Shown here piece by piece: positions 1 through 9,155 of a stretch of 64,000 nt of DNA (position 1 is its first letter; the number at the start of each line of letters is the position of its first letter). A model generated the notes under the pieces. It saw only the letters and a program-made list of their open reading frames with translations, had not been told where the DNA came from and searched no databases. The translations under genes were made by a program, and so were the position numbers. This DNA comes from Brachybacterium ginsengisoli (lineage in GTDB: Bacteria > Actinomycetota > Actinomycetes > Actinomycetales > Dermabacteraceae): NCBI RefSeq assembly GCF_002407065.1, contig NZ_CP023564.1, positions 1,240,001-1,304,000 on the forward strand, given 5' to 3'.

Positions 1-1006
1 GCCAGTGGGGACCGACGGACTCCACGAGCCAGATGTCGGTGAGCGTCTTGCCGAGTCCGAAGGCGGCTGCCCCGAGGGGGATGGCCACGAACATCGTGAG
101 CCACGACGAGTCCAGCTCCATCGCCGGCGCCACGAGGAGGAAGCTGACGGCCATCAGGCCGATGGAGGCGGAGACCCACCGCCCCCGATGGCGGCGACCG
201 ATCCTGCTGGCCAGCCACCCGCCGATCGCGACGGCCACGGCGATCAGCGCATAGCTGACGCTGATCCCCATCGGATCCATGCCCAGGCGGAGCCCGAGCG
301 GCTGGAACAGGATCCTGATGGAGATGCCGACGGTGAGCACGATGGCTCCCAGGGCGATCCCGGTGCGCACCGCGGGGATCCGCAGCGCCTCACGGAGAGT
401 GGTGACGCCGCCGTGCGCCGACGCCGCGGCGAGCGGTCGCACCTCCGGGAGCGAGAGCGCCAGGAGCAGCGCCGCTATGCCGAGGGCGGAGGTCACGAGG
501 TAGGGGAGCGGGGGCCAGATCTCCAGGAGCAGTCCCGCGCTCAGCAGGGACCCCAGGCCCGCGACCCCACCGGCGAGGCGGGTCCACCCCAGGTACCGCT
601 GGGGCTCGATCATGCCCGGCCGAGACTCCGCGAGCTCCCAGGCGTAGGTCGTGTCCAGGCCCGATCCGAGCGCCCAGAGCACTCCCCAGACGCCCCAGAC
701 GACCGCCATCAGCCAGAACGAGTCCACGAGCCCGATGCCCGCGAAGATGACCGTCGTCAGCGCGCAGACGGCCAGCATCGCCCGCCGGCGTCCGATCCGG
801 TCCACGACGCGGCCCATGGGGACCTCGGCGATCACCAGCGCGGCGTGGAAGACGGCATCGACCGCGGCGGCCTCGAGCGGGGAGTATCCCTGGCCGAGCA
901 GGAAGATCATCCACGTCGGGAACCAGAACTGCACGTCCAGGAGCAGTCGGACCCCGAGCAGACGGGCGAACGGTCCCCGGTGTCCGCCGTCCCGGCGGAG
1001 CCTCAC
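1..1006 (-). CDS. MFS transporter, partial (runs off the left edge)
   Basis: Integral membrane transporter of the major facilitator superfamily; the substrate cannot be read from sequence. The minus-strand reading frame stays open from a GTG at 1006 to base 1, about 335 codons, with the C-terminus outside the window. Seen: successive hydrophobic helices, an MGRVVDRIGRRRAM loop typical of the MFS signature between TM2 and TM3, and a second RIGRRHRGRW loop at the half-way repeat. The GTG overlaps the stop of the upstream gene by 4 bp (GTGA), so translation is probably coupled and the gene is the third of a leftward operon starting at 3334. The rather basic N-terminus could mean a slightly different start. 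Confidence 0.85.
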   Translation of the reverse strand, partial: MRLRRDGGHRGPFARLLGVRLLLDVQFWFPTWMIFLLGQGYSPLEAAAVDAVFHAALVIAEVPMGRVVDRIGRRRAMLAVCALTTVIFAGIGLVDSFWLMAVVWGVWGVLWALGSGLDTTYAWELAESRPGMIEPQRYLGWTRLAGGVAGLGSLLSAGLLLEIWPPLPYLVTSALGIAALLLALSLPEVRPLAAASAHGGVTTLREALRIPAVRTGIALGAIVLTVGISIRILFQPLGLRLGMDPMGISVSYALIAVAVAIGGWLASRIGRRHRGRWVSASIGLMAVSFLLVAPAMELDSSWLTMFVAIPLGAAAFGLGKTLTDIWLVESVGPHW

Positions 1007-2304
1007 GAGACGCTCTGCCGTCGTTTCCAGATGAACACGGTGACGAGGACGATCGAGAGCAGAAGGCTGATGATGAGGATCGCATCCATGGACTGCGAGG
1101 ACAGCCAGGAGGTGATCGATCCGTTGCCCAGGTCGAAGACGGACTGGGACGGATCCTGCCCGGCTCCCCGGCCGAACTGGACCAGGGCGATCGCCGTCGC
1201 CAGCACGGAGGTGACACCGATGCTCATGAGGATGATATCGGTGAACATCGCCGAACGGGCGGCCCTGTCCTCTGCGAGGGAGGTCAGGCGCTCCTTGCAG
1301 ATGTCGACCTTCTCGCGCACGGAGCCCTCCAGGAGCTCGTCGTACTCCCAGAAGGCGAGGAATCGCTGCATCTCCTCATGCGTCCGGCGGCTGACCTGCT
1401 GGCGGACATCGGCGCGGAGCATGAACAGCTCCTGCGCCTGGGCCATGACGGTCCGGAGCTCGTGGCGCAGCTCCTTGACGGAGTGATCGCCCCGATCGGA
1501 CTCGGTCCAGGCGAGGATCTCCCGCAGGCTCTGATCCACCCAGTGCATCGCCGACCAGAAGAACTGCGCCTTCTCGAGCGCGCTCCAGCTGTGCTCGACG
1601 GCGTCGACGCGATCGGAGCGGTGCACATGGTTCATCCACTGCGCGAGCACCGGGCGCCTCCCGTCGATGAGCTCCTCCACGGTGGTCCGGTGCTCGGCAT
1701 CGATCCCGGAGACCCATCGTCGGGCGAGGTCGGCGCCCCGAGGATCCTCGGGATCCAGGACGAGCGCGCGCGTCACCCACAGGGGCTCCCCGAGATCACG
1801 GTCCTCGAGGCGCACATAGCGGTCGGAGTCGGCGTAGTGCCTCATCTGCTGGACGAGGAAGGAGTAGTCCGTCGTCGCGCAGCGCCGGGTGAGCTCCCGG
1901 CCCGCTCGCTGCACCGCGGTCTCCCAGTGCTCGGAGTCCCGGAGCGTGGCCGCGCCCATCTCGTCCGAGGTGCGGAAGCGGCCCTCGACGAGCAGCACCC
2001 CGTGGTCGAAGAGCTGCCACGAGAGCTCGGTGGTGGTGAGCCCATGGAGCTCGGGGACCGTCGCCGGGTCGATGCGGCCGGAGGCGACCTCCAGCGGACG
2101 CTGCAGGGTGTCGGCGTCGGCCCTCGACCACCCCACGCGCGCGTCCTCCGGGGGAGACGCGCGATGCATGGTCCAGGAGCTGTGACGGGTCCGCCCCTCG
2201 ACCCGCTCCCAGAAGTCGCGGTAGTCCTCCGGGGCGCGGTCCATGATCCCGGGGGCGGAGGTGAAGCCGACGCGGATCGGTGCCATCCAGCGGAACTCAG
2301 TCAT
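1003..2304 (-). CDS. Unknown protein with C-terminal coiled region and two TM helices
   Basis: 433 residues, not recognised. Residues 1-330 look soluble, with many Trp, Arg and Glu; about 260-360 is helical and charged (LEKAQFFW, REKVDICKERLTSLAEDRAARS) and could form a coiled coil. It is followed by two TM helices near 365-385 and 405-425 and a basic tail (WKRRQSVS). This soluble-stalk-two-TM layout recalls CorA-like proteins, but no GMN motif is present, so I do not call it a metal transporter. The ATG overlaps the upstream stop by 8 bp (ATGACTGA) with GGAG in front, and its own stop overlaps the MFS start. It may act with the solute-binding-like protein and the MFS permease as one unit; that is inference. 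Confidence 0.75.
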   Translation of the reverse strand: MTEFRWMAPIRVGFTSAPGIMDRAPEDYRDFWERVEGRTRHSSWTMHRASPPEDARVGWSRADADTLQRPLEVASGRIDPATVPELHGLTTTELSWQLFDHGVLLVEGRFRTSDEMGAATLRDSEHWETAVQRAGRELTRRCATTDYSFLVQQMRHYADSDRYVRLEDRDLGEPLWVTRALVLDPEDPRGADLARRWVSGIDAEHRTTVEELIDGRRPVLAQWMNHVHRSDRVDAVEHSWSALEKAQFFWSAMHWVDQSLREILAWTESDRGDHSVKELRHELRTVMAQAQELFMLRADVRQQVSRRTHEEMQRFLAFWEYDELLEGSVREKVDICKERLTSLAEDRAARSAMFTDIILMSIGVTSVLATAIALVQFGRGAGQDPSQSVFDLGNGSITSWLSSQSMDAILIISLLLSIVLVTVFIWKRRQSVS

Positions 2305-3334
2305 GAGTGATCTCCAGGTCCTCGAGGCGCGCCCACAGCAGTCGCCCGCGCAGCGGGCCGTCGAGGACCTTCACCGCGATCAGCGTGTCCGACGCCGGTG
2401 CGTCGTCCGGCCACCGGGCCACGAAGGCCTGCGTCCCGGACGGGGTGGAGCCCATGGGCTCGCCGTCGGCGTCCATGAGCTCGACGGCTCCACCGGCGGC
2501 GGAGTCGAGCACGACCTCGGCACTCGTGTCGGTGAGCCCGGCGACCAGACGGTCGTAGTCCTCGGATCCGCGGAAGTCCTCGAGCGCGGCGTTGAACTGC
2601 TTCTGGAGGGTGCGCCCCTCGGGAGTGTCCTTGATGAGCAGGTGCAGGCCCTGCGTCGACGAGGTGAGGTCGGTCCGTGGGGCGACCTCGGCGTAATCGG
2701 ACGCGTCGCCCCCGAAGGCGGCGGACTCGAGGACGGACCTCCCGGCGATCGATCCCTCCGCGACGACATCCGCCTCGCCGTCCTTCACCGCCGTGAAAGC
2801 GGCCAGCGAGGAGGGGTAGTCGATGAAGGTGGCGCCCGAGCGGTCGAGGGCGTCCCAGTACTTGTAGCCGTCGATCCGGGCGACCCGGACCCCCTTGAGA
2901 TCGGCTCGGTCCGAGAACGCGTCCAGATCCGCACCCTTCCTGCCGTGGAGCGTGTAGGTGAAATCGAGGAGGGGGTCGGTGTACAGCGCGAAGGAGGATC
3001 GGGTCTCGGAGACGATGACGGGCGCCATGCCGATGGTCGCGCCCGATCGGACGTCCCGCTCGGCGCGGGGCCAGGTGCCGAAGACGAACTCCGGGCTGTA
3101 GCCGGCCCGTCCGAACACCTCGGTGAGCATGGCGGCGACCGGCCCGTCGTCCGGGAGGTCCGGGGAGATGTAGGGGAGCCACTCGGAGGTCGAGATCTGC
3201 AGCGGCTGATTCCGCTCCGGCGGCGAAGGACGCACGATGGTGAGCACCAGCACCAGACAGACGACCAGGACGGCGGCGAGCGCGAGGATCGGCCATGAGA
3301 TACCTCTCCTGCGCTGAGCGGGAGGCCTGATCAT
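2297..3334 (-). CDS. Membrane-anchored solute-binding-like protein (SBP family 3 fold)
   Basis: 345 residues. An N-terminal helix (residues about 13-33) without a lipobox anchors the protein. The rest resembles type 3 extracellular solute-binding proteins: an LQISTSEWLPYISPD start, a MAPVIVSETRSSFALYTDPLLD lobe segment, and the AAFTAVKDGEADVVAEG pattern seen where such proteins bind the ligand carboxylate. The C-terminal 60 residues form a separate beta-rich piece. First gene of a leftward operon. I chose ATG 3334 over upstream codons because a TATAGT hexamer lies 6 nt in front of it, suggesting a leaderless mRNA. It has no ABC permease partner; the downstream genes are a two-TM protein and an MFS transporter, so it may sense rather than transport. 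Confidence 0.7.
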   Translation of the reverse strand: MIRPPAQRRRGISWPILALAAVLVVCLVLVLTIVRPSPPERNQPLQISTSEWLPYISPDLPDDGPVAAMLTEVFGRAGYSPEFVFGTWPRAERDVRSGATIGMAPVIVSETRSSFALYTDPLLDFTYTLHGRKGADLDAFSDRADLKGVRVARIDGYKYWDALDRSGATFIDYPSSLAAFTAVKDGEADVVAEGSIAGRSVLESAAFGGDASDYAEVAPRTDLTSSTQGLHLLIKDTPEGRTLQKQFNAALEDFRGSEDYDRLVAGLTDTSAEVVLDSAAGGAVELMDADGEPMGSTPSGTQAFVARWPDDAPASDTLIAVKVLDGPLRGRLLWARLEDLEITHD

Positions 3335-3340
3335 GCTCGC

Positions 3341-3346
3341 ACTATA
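3341..3346 (-). promoter_or_regulatory. Putative leaderless -10 box (TATAGT)
   Basis: On the minus strand TATAGT is followed by 6 nt and the ATG of the solute-binding-like gene, so transcription should start at or beside the start codon. No Shine-Dalgarno sequence and no convincing -35 are visible. Confidence 0.5.
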
Positions 3347-3439
3347 TCCAGCGGCGCGGGCGCGGGCGGCAGGTGACCATCCGGCGGCCGCTACCATCGG
3401 AGCACTCTGCGAGCCCCGCACCCCAGGAGAAGAGCACCG

Positions 3440-3961
3440 ATGTCCCAGGCCTTTCACGCCGACTCGTCCGACCTCGTCGTCAAGGAGGTGCTGACCTGGG
3501 ACCTGTTCGGCACCGCGTCGCGGGAGCTCGCGCAGAGCATCGCCGACTCCGACTTCGACCCGGAGATCATCATCGCCGTGGCCCGTGGCGGGCTGCTCCC
3601 GGCGGGCTCCCTCTCCTATGCGCTCGGCCTCAAGCTCGCCGACGCGATCAACGTCGAGTTCTACACCGACGTCCACGAGACGCTGCCGGACCCCGTGCTG
3701 CTGGCCCCGATGCTGGACACCGAGTCGATCCAGGGCAAGCGGCTGCTCGTGGTCGACGACGTCGCCGACTCCGGGCGCACCCTCGCGCTCGTGCTCGAGC
3801 TGCTGCGCGAGATGGGCGCCGACGCCCGCAGCGCCGTGCTCTACTCGAAGTCCGCCTCGGTGGTCGCTCCGGACTTCGTCTGGCGGCGCACCGACGAGTG
3901 GATCGTCTTCCCCTGGTCGGCCGAGCCGCCCGTGGTCGCCGCCGCCGCAGAGTCGGACTGA
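3440..3961 (+). CDS. Purine-type phosphoribosyltransferase
   Basis: 173 residues. Type I phosphoribosyltransferase fold: the PRPP-binding motif LLVVDDVADSGRTL is at about 109-122 and an ARGGLLPAG loop at about 49-57. Length and the WIVFPWS ending resemble xanthine-guanine or hypoxanthine phosphoribosyltransferases, which turn a purine base plus PRPP into the nucleotide for salvage in the cytoplasm. Exact base specificity is uncertain. AGGAG lies 11 nt before the ATG. A TACCAT hexamer at 3392-3397 is a possible -10. The gene is alone and faces the convergent gene at 4068-5633 across a strong bidirectional terminator. Confidence 0.85.
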   Translation: MSQAFHADSSDLVVKEVLTWDLFGTASRELAQSIADSDFDPEIIIAVARGGLLPAGSLSYALGLKLADAINVEFYTDVHETLPDPVLLAPMLDTESIQGKRLLVVDDVADSGRTLALVLELLREMGADARSAVLYSKSASVVAPDFVWRRTDEWIVFPWSAEPPVVAAAAESD

Positions 3962-4014
3962 CCTCTCCCGAGCCGCGCGATGCGGCTCGGCCGTGACGAC
4001 GTCGCGGCCATGAC

Positions 4015-4061
4015 AGAGGCCCGTCGTGGCCGGTGGGATCCACCGGCCACGACGGGCCTCT
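4015..4061. terminator. Bidirectional hairpin terminator, 21-bp perfect stem
   Basis: Bases 4015-4035 pair perfectly with 4041-4061 around a 5-nt loop (GGATC). It lies between two convergent genes that end at 3961 and 4068, so it can stop transcription from both sides. There is no long T tract, as is common for actinobacterial terminators. Confidence 0.85.
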
Positions 4062-4067
4062 CGTCGA

Positions 4068-5633
4068 TCAGCGGCGCGGCTGCACCGCCTCGGACGGCTC
4101 GCTCTGGTGCCAGGTGCGGTCGTAGGCCGTGACGACGTAGTACCCGCTGCCGTCGGCGCCCTCGTGCATGAGGGCCTGGGACCCGTGGCCGGCGCGCACG
4201 GTGGCCACGAGGTGGCGGCCGTCGGCGAGATCCTCCTCGCTCACCTGCTCCGTCGGGAGATGCCAGAGCGCGTAGCTGGTCGCGCCGTGGCCGCGCCACC
4301 GCACCTGCACCCCCTCCTCGGTGGTGCGTGCCACCAGCACGGTCGGCGCGACCGGGGCCTCGCCGGGCACCGAGTCGAGCACGGGGACCAGCGCCGGGTG
4401 CGCGTAGTGGCGCCGCACCATGTCCTCGACGGAGCCGGTCGTGTCGTCGCGCAGGCTCGCCGCGCTGAAGAACACGTTCCCGTCGATCTCCTCGAGCGAC
4501 CGGGTCAGATCGAGGTGGTCGCCCAGCTCGGTGGTCTCCGGGAAGGTGCCGTTGATCGCCTTGTACGCGGCCTCCCCGATGAACAGGCCCACGTCGGTGT
4601 CGGCGACCTTCTCCGCCCACCAGCGCACGAGGGTCTCGTAGTCCGCGGCGGGATGCCCGAACTGCCAGTAGATCTGGGGGTTGATGTAGTCGACCCAGCC
4701 CTGGCGCACCCAGCGCAGGGAATCCGCCGAGATGATCTCGTAGGACTCCGAGCCGGTCGTCTCCGATCCCTCCGGATCGCTGCTCGCGTTGCGCCAGATC
4801 CCGAACGGGCTGATCCCGAAGCGCACCCAGGGCTTCTCCGCCCGGATCCGTTCGTGCATCTCGCTCACCAGGAGATTGATGTTCTCCCGGCGCCAGTCCT
4901 CGATCGGGGTGACCCCGTCGGAGTGGGCGGAGTAGGTGGCCTCGTCGGGGACCGTCTGCCCGGCGACGGGGTACGGGTAGAAGTAGTCGTCGAAGTGCGC
5001 GCCGTCCACGTCGTACCGCGAGATCGCGTCCATCATCGCGTCCTGCACGAAGGCGCGGACCTCGGGCAGGCCCGGGTCGTAGTAGAGCTTCCCGCCGAAG
5101 GGCCACACCCACTCCGGATGCACCCGCGCGGGATGGTCCTCGACCAGGGTCGGTTTCTCCGTCATCGCCACCCGGTAGGGGTTGAACCAGGCGTGGTACT
5201 CGAGGTTGCGCTCATGGGCGGCCTCGATCTGGAACGCCAGCGGGTCGTAGCCGGGATCGCCGCCCTGGGTGCCGGTGAGGTACATCGACCAGGGCTCGAA
5301 GCGGGAGGGCCAGAAGGCATCGGCGGTGGGGCGCACCTGCACGATGACCGCGTTCAGCCCCATCTCCTGGGCGAGGTCGAGCCAGGCCAGGTATTCGGCC
5401 CGCTGCTCCTCGGCGGTGAGCCCGCTCGTCGAGGGCCAGTCGATGTTCACCACCGAGGACAGCCACAGCGCCCGGAACTCACGGGCCGGTGGAGCGCCTC
5501 CCTCGTCGCGCGGGACGGGGTCCGCCGGCGCGGCGAGAGCCGGGATGCCCGCGACGGTGGCGGCGAAGGCGGTGGTGCCGACGGCGGCACCGGAGGTCAG
5601 GCGGAGGAAGCAACGGCGGTCGACGGGATGCAC
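4068..5633 (-). CDS. Exported glycosyl hydrolase-like 10 family protein (GHL10/DUF187)
   Basis: 521 residues from a GTG at 5633. The N-terminus has a Tat-type signal (VDRRCFLRLTSG, then an Ala-rich stretch ending ALAAP). The catalytic-type barrel begins with FRALWLSSVVNIDWPS, the hallmark of the GHL10 family, and continues with WFNPYR, VDGAHFDDYFYPYP and WVDYINPQIYWQF. The C-terminal ~100 residues look like a fibronectin-type accessory domain. Family members act on cell-envelope or extracellular glycans; the substrate is not known here. A longer reading from GTG 5669 is possible, but the 5633 start has GAGGAG 11 nt upstream and gives a short, normal Tat n-region. Confidence 0.85.
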   Translation of the reverse strand: MHPVDRRCFLRLTSGAAVGTTAFAATVAGIPALAAPADPVPRDEGGAPPAREFRALWLSSVVNIDWPSTSGLTAEEQRAEYLAWLDLAQEMGLNAVIVQVRPTADAFWPSRFEPWSMYLTGTQGGDPGYDPLAFQIEAAHERNLEYHAWFNPYRVAMTEKPTLVEDHPARVHPEWVWPFGGKLYYDPGLPEVRAFVQDAMMDAISRYDVDGAHFDDYFYPYPVAGQTVPDEATYSAHSDGVTPIEDWRRENINLLVSEMHERIRAEKPWVRFGISPFGIWRNASSDPEGSETTGSESYEIISADSLRWVRQGWVDYINPQIYWQFGHPAADYETLVRWWAEKVADTDVGLFIGEAAYKAINGTFPETTELGDHLDLTRSLEEIDGNVFFSAASLRDDTTGSVEDMVRRHYAHPALVPVLDSVPGEAPVAPTVLVARTTEEGVQVRWRGHGATSYALWHLPTEQVSEEDLADGRHLVATVRAGHGSQALMHEGADGSGYYVVTAYDRTWHQSEPSEAVQPRR

Positions 5634-5718
5634 AGCGGTGTGGACTCCTCGGTAGCGGATCGGGGCCACTCACCGTGGCACAGGTCACTCACCGGGGCAA
5701 GCGGAACGTGCCCGCAGG

Positions 5719-6765
5719 TCAGGAGCGGTCTGTGCCATCGGTGCCCGCAGCGCCGGTGCCGCCGTGCGCGGGGGCGTTCCCGGCGGCATCGCTCCCGGTC
5801 GCCGACTCGTCGCTGCCATGCCCCGCGCCCTCGCCCGATCCGTGGTGCCCGAAGGGCAGGAAGTGCATGATCACGGCGACGACAGCACCGACGACCAGGC
5901 CGACCACGAAGGAGAAGAAGGTGTTGATCAGCCAGGCGAGCACACCGCCGATGCCGGCGACGCCCTCCACCATCCCCTCGAGGTGGTGGACGAACCCGTA
6001 GGGCTGGGCGAGGCCGAGCTCGTGGGTGCCCACCAGCAGGATGTGGCCGCCCACCCACAGCATCGCGACCATGCCCACGTAGCTGATCACGTTCATGACC
6101 TTCGGCATCGCGTGCACGAGGCCGTTGCCGAACTTCTGCTTGGCCTCGGAGTTCTTGTCAGCCGCCAGGGCGAGGCCCACGTCGTCCATCTTCACCAGGA
6201 TGCCCACCGCGCCGTAGACCAGCACGGTGATGCCGATCGCGACGACGACGAGCACGGCGGCGCGCGCCCACAGCGACTCCGCGTCGATCGAGTTCATCGA
6301 GATGACCATGATCTCGGCGGAGAGGATCAGGTCCGTGCGCACGGCGCTCGAGACGATCCGGTCCTCGGCGTCCGGCCCCTCGGCGGCGGCCGGAGCCTCC
6401 TTGGGCTTCCCGCTGACCAGCTCCCAGATCTTCTCCGCGCCCTCGAAGCTGAGATACAGACCGCCGAGCATGAGGATCGGGGTCAGGGCCCAGGGCGCGA
6501 ACACGCTGAGCAGTAGCAGGACCGGGAGGATGAAGATCAGCTTGTTGCGGAAGGAGCCCTTGGTGATCCTCCAGATGATGGGCAGCTCGCGCTTGGGCTC
6601 CAGCCCCTTGACGTACTGAGGCGTCACGGCGGCGTCGTCGATCACCACGCCCACCGCCTTCGAGCTCGCCTTGGCGGAGGCTGCCGCCACATCATCGGCG
6701 CTCGCCGCGGCCAGGCGCGCGAGTGCGGCGACGTCGTCGAGCAGTGCGGCGAGTCCACCGGCCAT
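5719..6765 (-). CDS. DUF808 family inner membrane protein (YedI-like)
   Basis: 348 residues. The start MAGGLAALLDDVAALARLAAASADDVAAASAKASSK and the following VIDDAAVTPQYVKGL are characteristic of DUF808, a widespread membrane family of unknown function. Several TM helices follow (about 75-110, 165-210, 240-260, 275-310). The last 40 residues are Gly/Ser/Asp-rich and probably disordered. AAGGA lies in front of the ATG. It sits 85 bp upstream of the GHL10 gene on the same strand and may be co-transcribed with it. Confidence 0.9.
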   Translation of the reverse strand: MAGGLAALLDDVAALARLAAASADDVAAASAKASSKAVGVVIDDAAVTPQYVKGLEPKRELPIIWRITKGSFRNKLIFILPVLLLLSVFAPWALTPILMLGGLYLSFEGAEKIWELVSGKPKEAPAAAEGPDAEDRIVSSAVRTDLILSAEIMVISMNSIDAESLWARAAVLVVVAIGITVLVYGAVGILVKMDDVGLALAADKNSEAKQKFGNGLVHAMPKVMNVISYVGMVAMLWVGGHILLVGTHELGLAQPYGFVHHLEGMVEGVAGIGGVLAWLINTFFSFVVGLVVGAVVAVIMHFLPFGHHGSGEGAGHGSDESATGSDAAGNAPAHGGTGAAGTDGTDRS

Positions 6766-6872
6766 GGTGAGGTCCTTCCCCCGAGGTGCGGGCCGCCGAG
6801 GAGCGACCCGGGCCAGGATATCGGCGCGGCGGCGGGCTCGACGACGGGATCACGTGGTGGCAGGGTGGGGGC

Positions 6873-7520
6873 ATGGACATCGCACTCATCGGAGGACATG
6901 GAAAGGTCGCGCTGCTCGCGGCCCCGCTGCTGGTGGAGGCCGGTCACACGGTCCACGCCGTGATCCGCGACCCCGGGCACGCCGCCGAGGTCGAGGCGAC
7001 CGGCGCGCAGGCTGTGCTCAGCGACATCGAGACCCTCGACGCCGGAGGCTGGGAGGAGCTGCTCACCGGCAAGGACGCGGTGGTTTGGTCCGCCGGAGCC
7101 GGCGGCGGGGACCCGCAGCGCACCATCGCGGTCGACCAGGACGCCGCGATCGCGTCGATGGACGCCGCCCAGAGCGTCGGCGCCTCCCGCTACGTGATGG
7201 TCAGCTACTTCGGGGCGAGCCTGGACCACGGCGTGCCGGAGGGCGAGCCCTTCCACGCCTATGCGGAGGCGAAGGCACGGGCCGACGAGCACCTGCGCGG
7301 CTCGCAGCTGGAGTGGACCGTGCTCGGGCCCTCCGGCCTCACCCTCGAGGAGCCGACGGGGCGGATCGACCTCGGCGCGGCCGAGTCCGGCACCGTCTCC
7401 CGCGGGAACGTCGCCCGCACCATCGTCGCCGCCATCGAGCACCCCGGCACCGCCGGGCGGACCCTCGCCTACAACGACGGCGAGCAGGAGATCGACGAGG
7501 CCTTCAGCACCGTACGCTGA
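6873..7520 (+). CDS. NAD(P)-binding SDR-like protein (atypical, NAD-dependent epimerase type)
   Basis: 215 residues from ATG 6873. The Rossmann start MDIALIGGHGKVALLAAPLL carries a GxxGxxA-type nucleotide loop; DAVVWSAGAGG follows and YAEAKARADEHL stands for the YxxxK region of atypical SDRs. This is the compact NAD(P)H-binding family found in quinone or flavin reductases and epimerase-like proteins; the substrate is unknown. The upstream frame is open further, but ATG 6873 starts exactly at the first beta strand. It is followed 66 bp later by an MFS exporter in the same direction. Confidence 0.8.
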   Translation: MDIALIGGHGKVALLAAPLLVEAGHTVHAVIRDPGHAAEVEATGAQAVLSDIETLDAGGWEELLTGKDAVVWSAGAGGGDPQRTIAVDQDAAIASMDAAQSVGASRYVMVSYFGASLDHGVPEGEPFHAYAEAKARADEHLRGSQLEWTVLGPSGLTLEEPTGRIDLGAAESGTVSRGNVARTIVAAIEHPGTAGRTLAYNDGEQEIDEAFSTVR

Positions 7521-7586
7521 GCGTGCTCCTGCCCGTCGGGCGGTGAGCGATCATCCGCCCGCCGGGCGCGGGGACCAGGAGGAACG

Positions 7587-8771
7587 GTGGACAGCGCACG
7601 ACGGTGGGCCGGAGTGGCGGCCCTCGCGATCGGCATCTTCGTGCTCATCACCATCGAGGAGCTGCCGATCGGCGTGCTCAGCGTGATGGCGCCGGACCTC
7701 GGGGTCAGCGAAGGGGTCGCCGGGCTCGCCGTGACCGTGCCGGGCATCCTCGCCGGGGTGGTCGCCCTGTGCACCCCGGTGATCGTGCGCGGCATGGACC
7801 GGCGCCTGGTGCTGGTCCTCGCGCTGGTCTCGGTGGTGATCTCCTGCGCCCTGAGCATGGTCGCCCCGAACTTCGCCGTGCTGCTGATCGCCCGCCTCTT
7901 CGCCGGGATCTCGATCGGGCTGTACTGGGCCGTGATGGCGATCGTCGCGATCGGACAGGTGCCCCGCGAGCACGTCGCCCGCGCCCTGACCATCGCCTTC
8001 AGCGGTGCCGGGGGAGCGCTCGTGGCCGGGGTCCCGGTGACGGCCTGGATCGGCGCCCATGTGGGCTGGCGGGCGGCGTTCGCCGTGGTCGGGCTGCTCG
8101 CGGCGGTCGTCGCGGTGCTCCTGCTGGTCCTGGTCGAGCCGGTCCGCACCCCGGCGGTGGTGACGCCGCGGAAGATGCTGGCCGCGGCCCGCACCCGCGG
8201 GGTCCGCTACGGGCTGGGACTCGCGGTCCTGACGGTGGTGGGTCTGTTCACCACCTACAGCTTCGTCAGCCCCGTGCTCCTCGAGCGCGCCGGGGTGCCG
8301 CTCGGCGATATCGGGCTGATGCTGCTCGTGTACGGCATCGCGGGGCTGGTCGGGAACTTCGCGGTGGGCCCGCTGCTGCGACGCAGCGCACCGCTCGCGG
8401 TCGTGGTGGTGATCACCGGCACCATGCTCTCGCTGCTCGCCGTGCTCCTGGTGATGGATGCGCCGCTCTCGGCGCTGCTGATCATGCCGGTCTGGGGGCT
8501 GTTCGTCGGGGCGATCTCCGTGGCCTCGCAGGCCTTCATCGGCTCCGAGGCCTCCGCGGTGCTCGAGGAGGCCACCGCGCTCAACAGCGCCGCCTTCAAC
8601 GCCGCGATCGCCCTCGGCGCCGCGCTCGGCGGGCTGGTGCTGGAGGCCGCCGGTCAGAGCGCCATGATCCTCACCTCCGTGGTGCTGGTGGGTCTGGGCG
8701 CCGTGGTCGCCGGTCGGTACCTCGCGACCACGGGCAGGTCCCGACCGGGCGCCCCGGTGGCCGCCCGCTGA
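7587..8771 (+). CDS. MFS exporter, DHA1 family
   Basis: 394 residues, 12 TM helices. N-terminal motif ITIEELPIGVLSVMAPDLGVS and the RLFAGISIGLYWA segment fit drug/sugar efflux MFS proteins of the AraJ type. The start is GTG 7587 with AGGAGGAA directly in front. Likely a proton-coupled exporter of small molecules; the substrate cannot be told. The stop abuts the convergent acylphosphatase gene with no intergenic space, so the two transcripts must overlap. Confidence 0.88.
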   Translation: MDSARRWAGVAALAIGIFVLITIEELPIGVLSVMAPDLGVSEGVAGLAVTVPGILAGVVALCTPVIVRGMDRRLVLVLALVSVVISCALSMVAPNFAVLLIARLFAGISIGLYWAVMAIVAIGQVPREHVARALTIAFSGAGGALVAGVPVTAWIGAHVGWRAAFAVVGLLAAVVAVLLLVLVEPVRTPAVVTPRKMLAAARTRGVRYGLGLAVLTVVGLFTTYSFVSPVLLERAGVPLGDIGLMLLVYGIAGLVGNFAVGPLLRRSAPLAVVVVITGTMLSLLAVLLVMDAPLSALLIMPVWGLFVGAISVASQAFIGSEASAVLEEATALNSAAFNAAIALGAALGGLVLEAAGQSAMILTSVVLVGLGAVVAGRYLATTGRSRPGAPVAAR

Positions 8772-9143
8772 TCAGCCGGTGATGCGGAAGCCGTCGGCTC
8801 CCCGCGGCCGGTCCCGGCGCACGTCGAGGCCGTCGACCCGTGCCGAGGCGGGGCCGCGGCGCAGGTGCTCGACCATCTCGTCCACCGCATCGGGCGCGCC
8901 CTCGACGTCGGCCTCGACGGTGCCGTCCAGCAGGTTCCGCACCGTGCCGGCGACCCCGATCCGCTGCGCCGCCGCGGCGGCGTCCATGCGGAAGCCGACT
9001 CCCTGGACCCGGCCCCGCACCCGCACGATCCGTCGCAGGACGTCGTCCTGGTTGCTGTCGGCCGCGTCGGCCGGGCCGCGCGTCATGGCCTCTTCTGCCG
9101 CGTCGGCGCCTGCCGCGCCGCCGTCCTCGGTGCCGCTGCTCAT
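8772..9143 (-). CDS. acyP: Acylphosphatase
   Basis: 123 residues. Hydrolyses acyl phosphates such as acetyl phosphate or 1,3-bisphosphoglycerate to carboxylate plus phosphate. Seen: VRGRVQGVGFR with the phosphate-binding Arg (about R52) and GTVRNLLDGTVEADVEG with the catalytic Asn (about N70). The family is usually about 90 residues; here a 35-residue Ala/Asp-rich N-terminal extension precedes the domain. GGAGGAG lies in front of the ATG. It lies 114 bp downstream of phosphoketolase, an enzyme that makes acetyl phosphate, on the same strand. Confidence 0.93.
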   Translation of the reverse strand: MSSGTEDGGAAGADAAEEAMTRGPADAADSNQDDVLRRIVRVRGRVQGVGFRMDAAAAAQRIGVAGTVRNLLDGTVEADVEGAPDAVDEMVEHLRRGPASARVDGLDVRRDRPRGADGFRITG

Positions 9144-9155
9144 GCTCGTCTCCTC

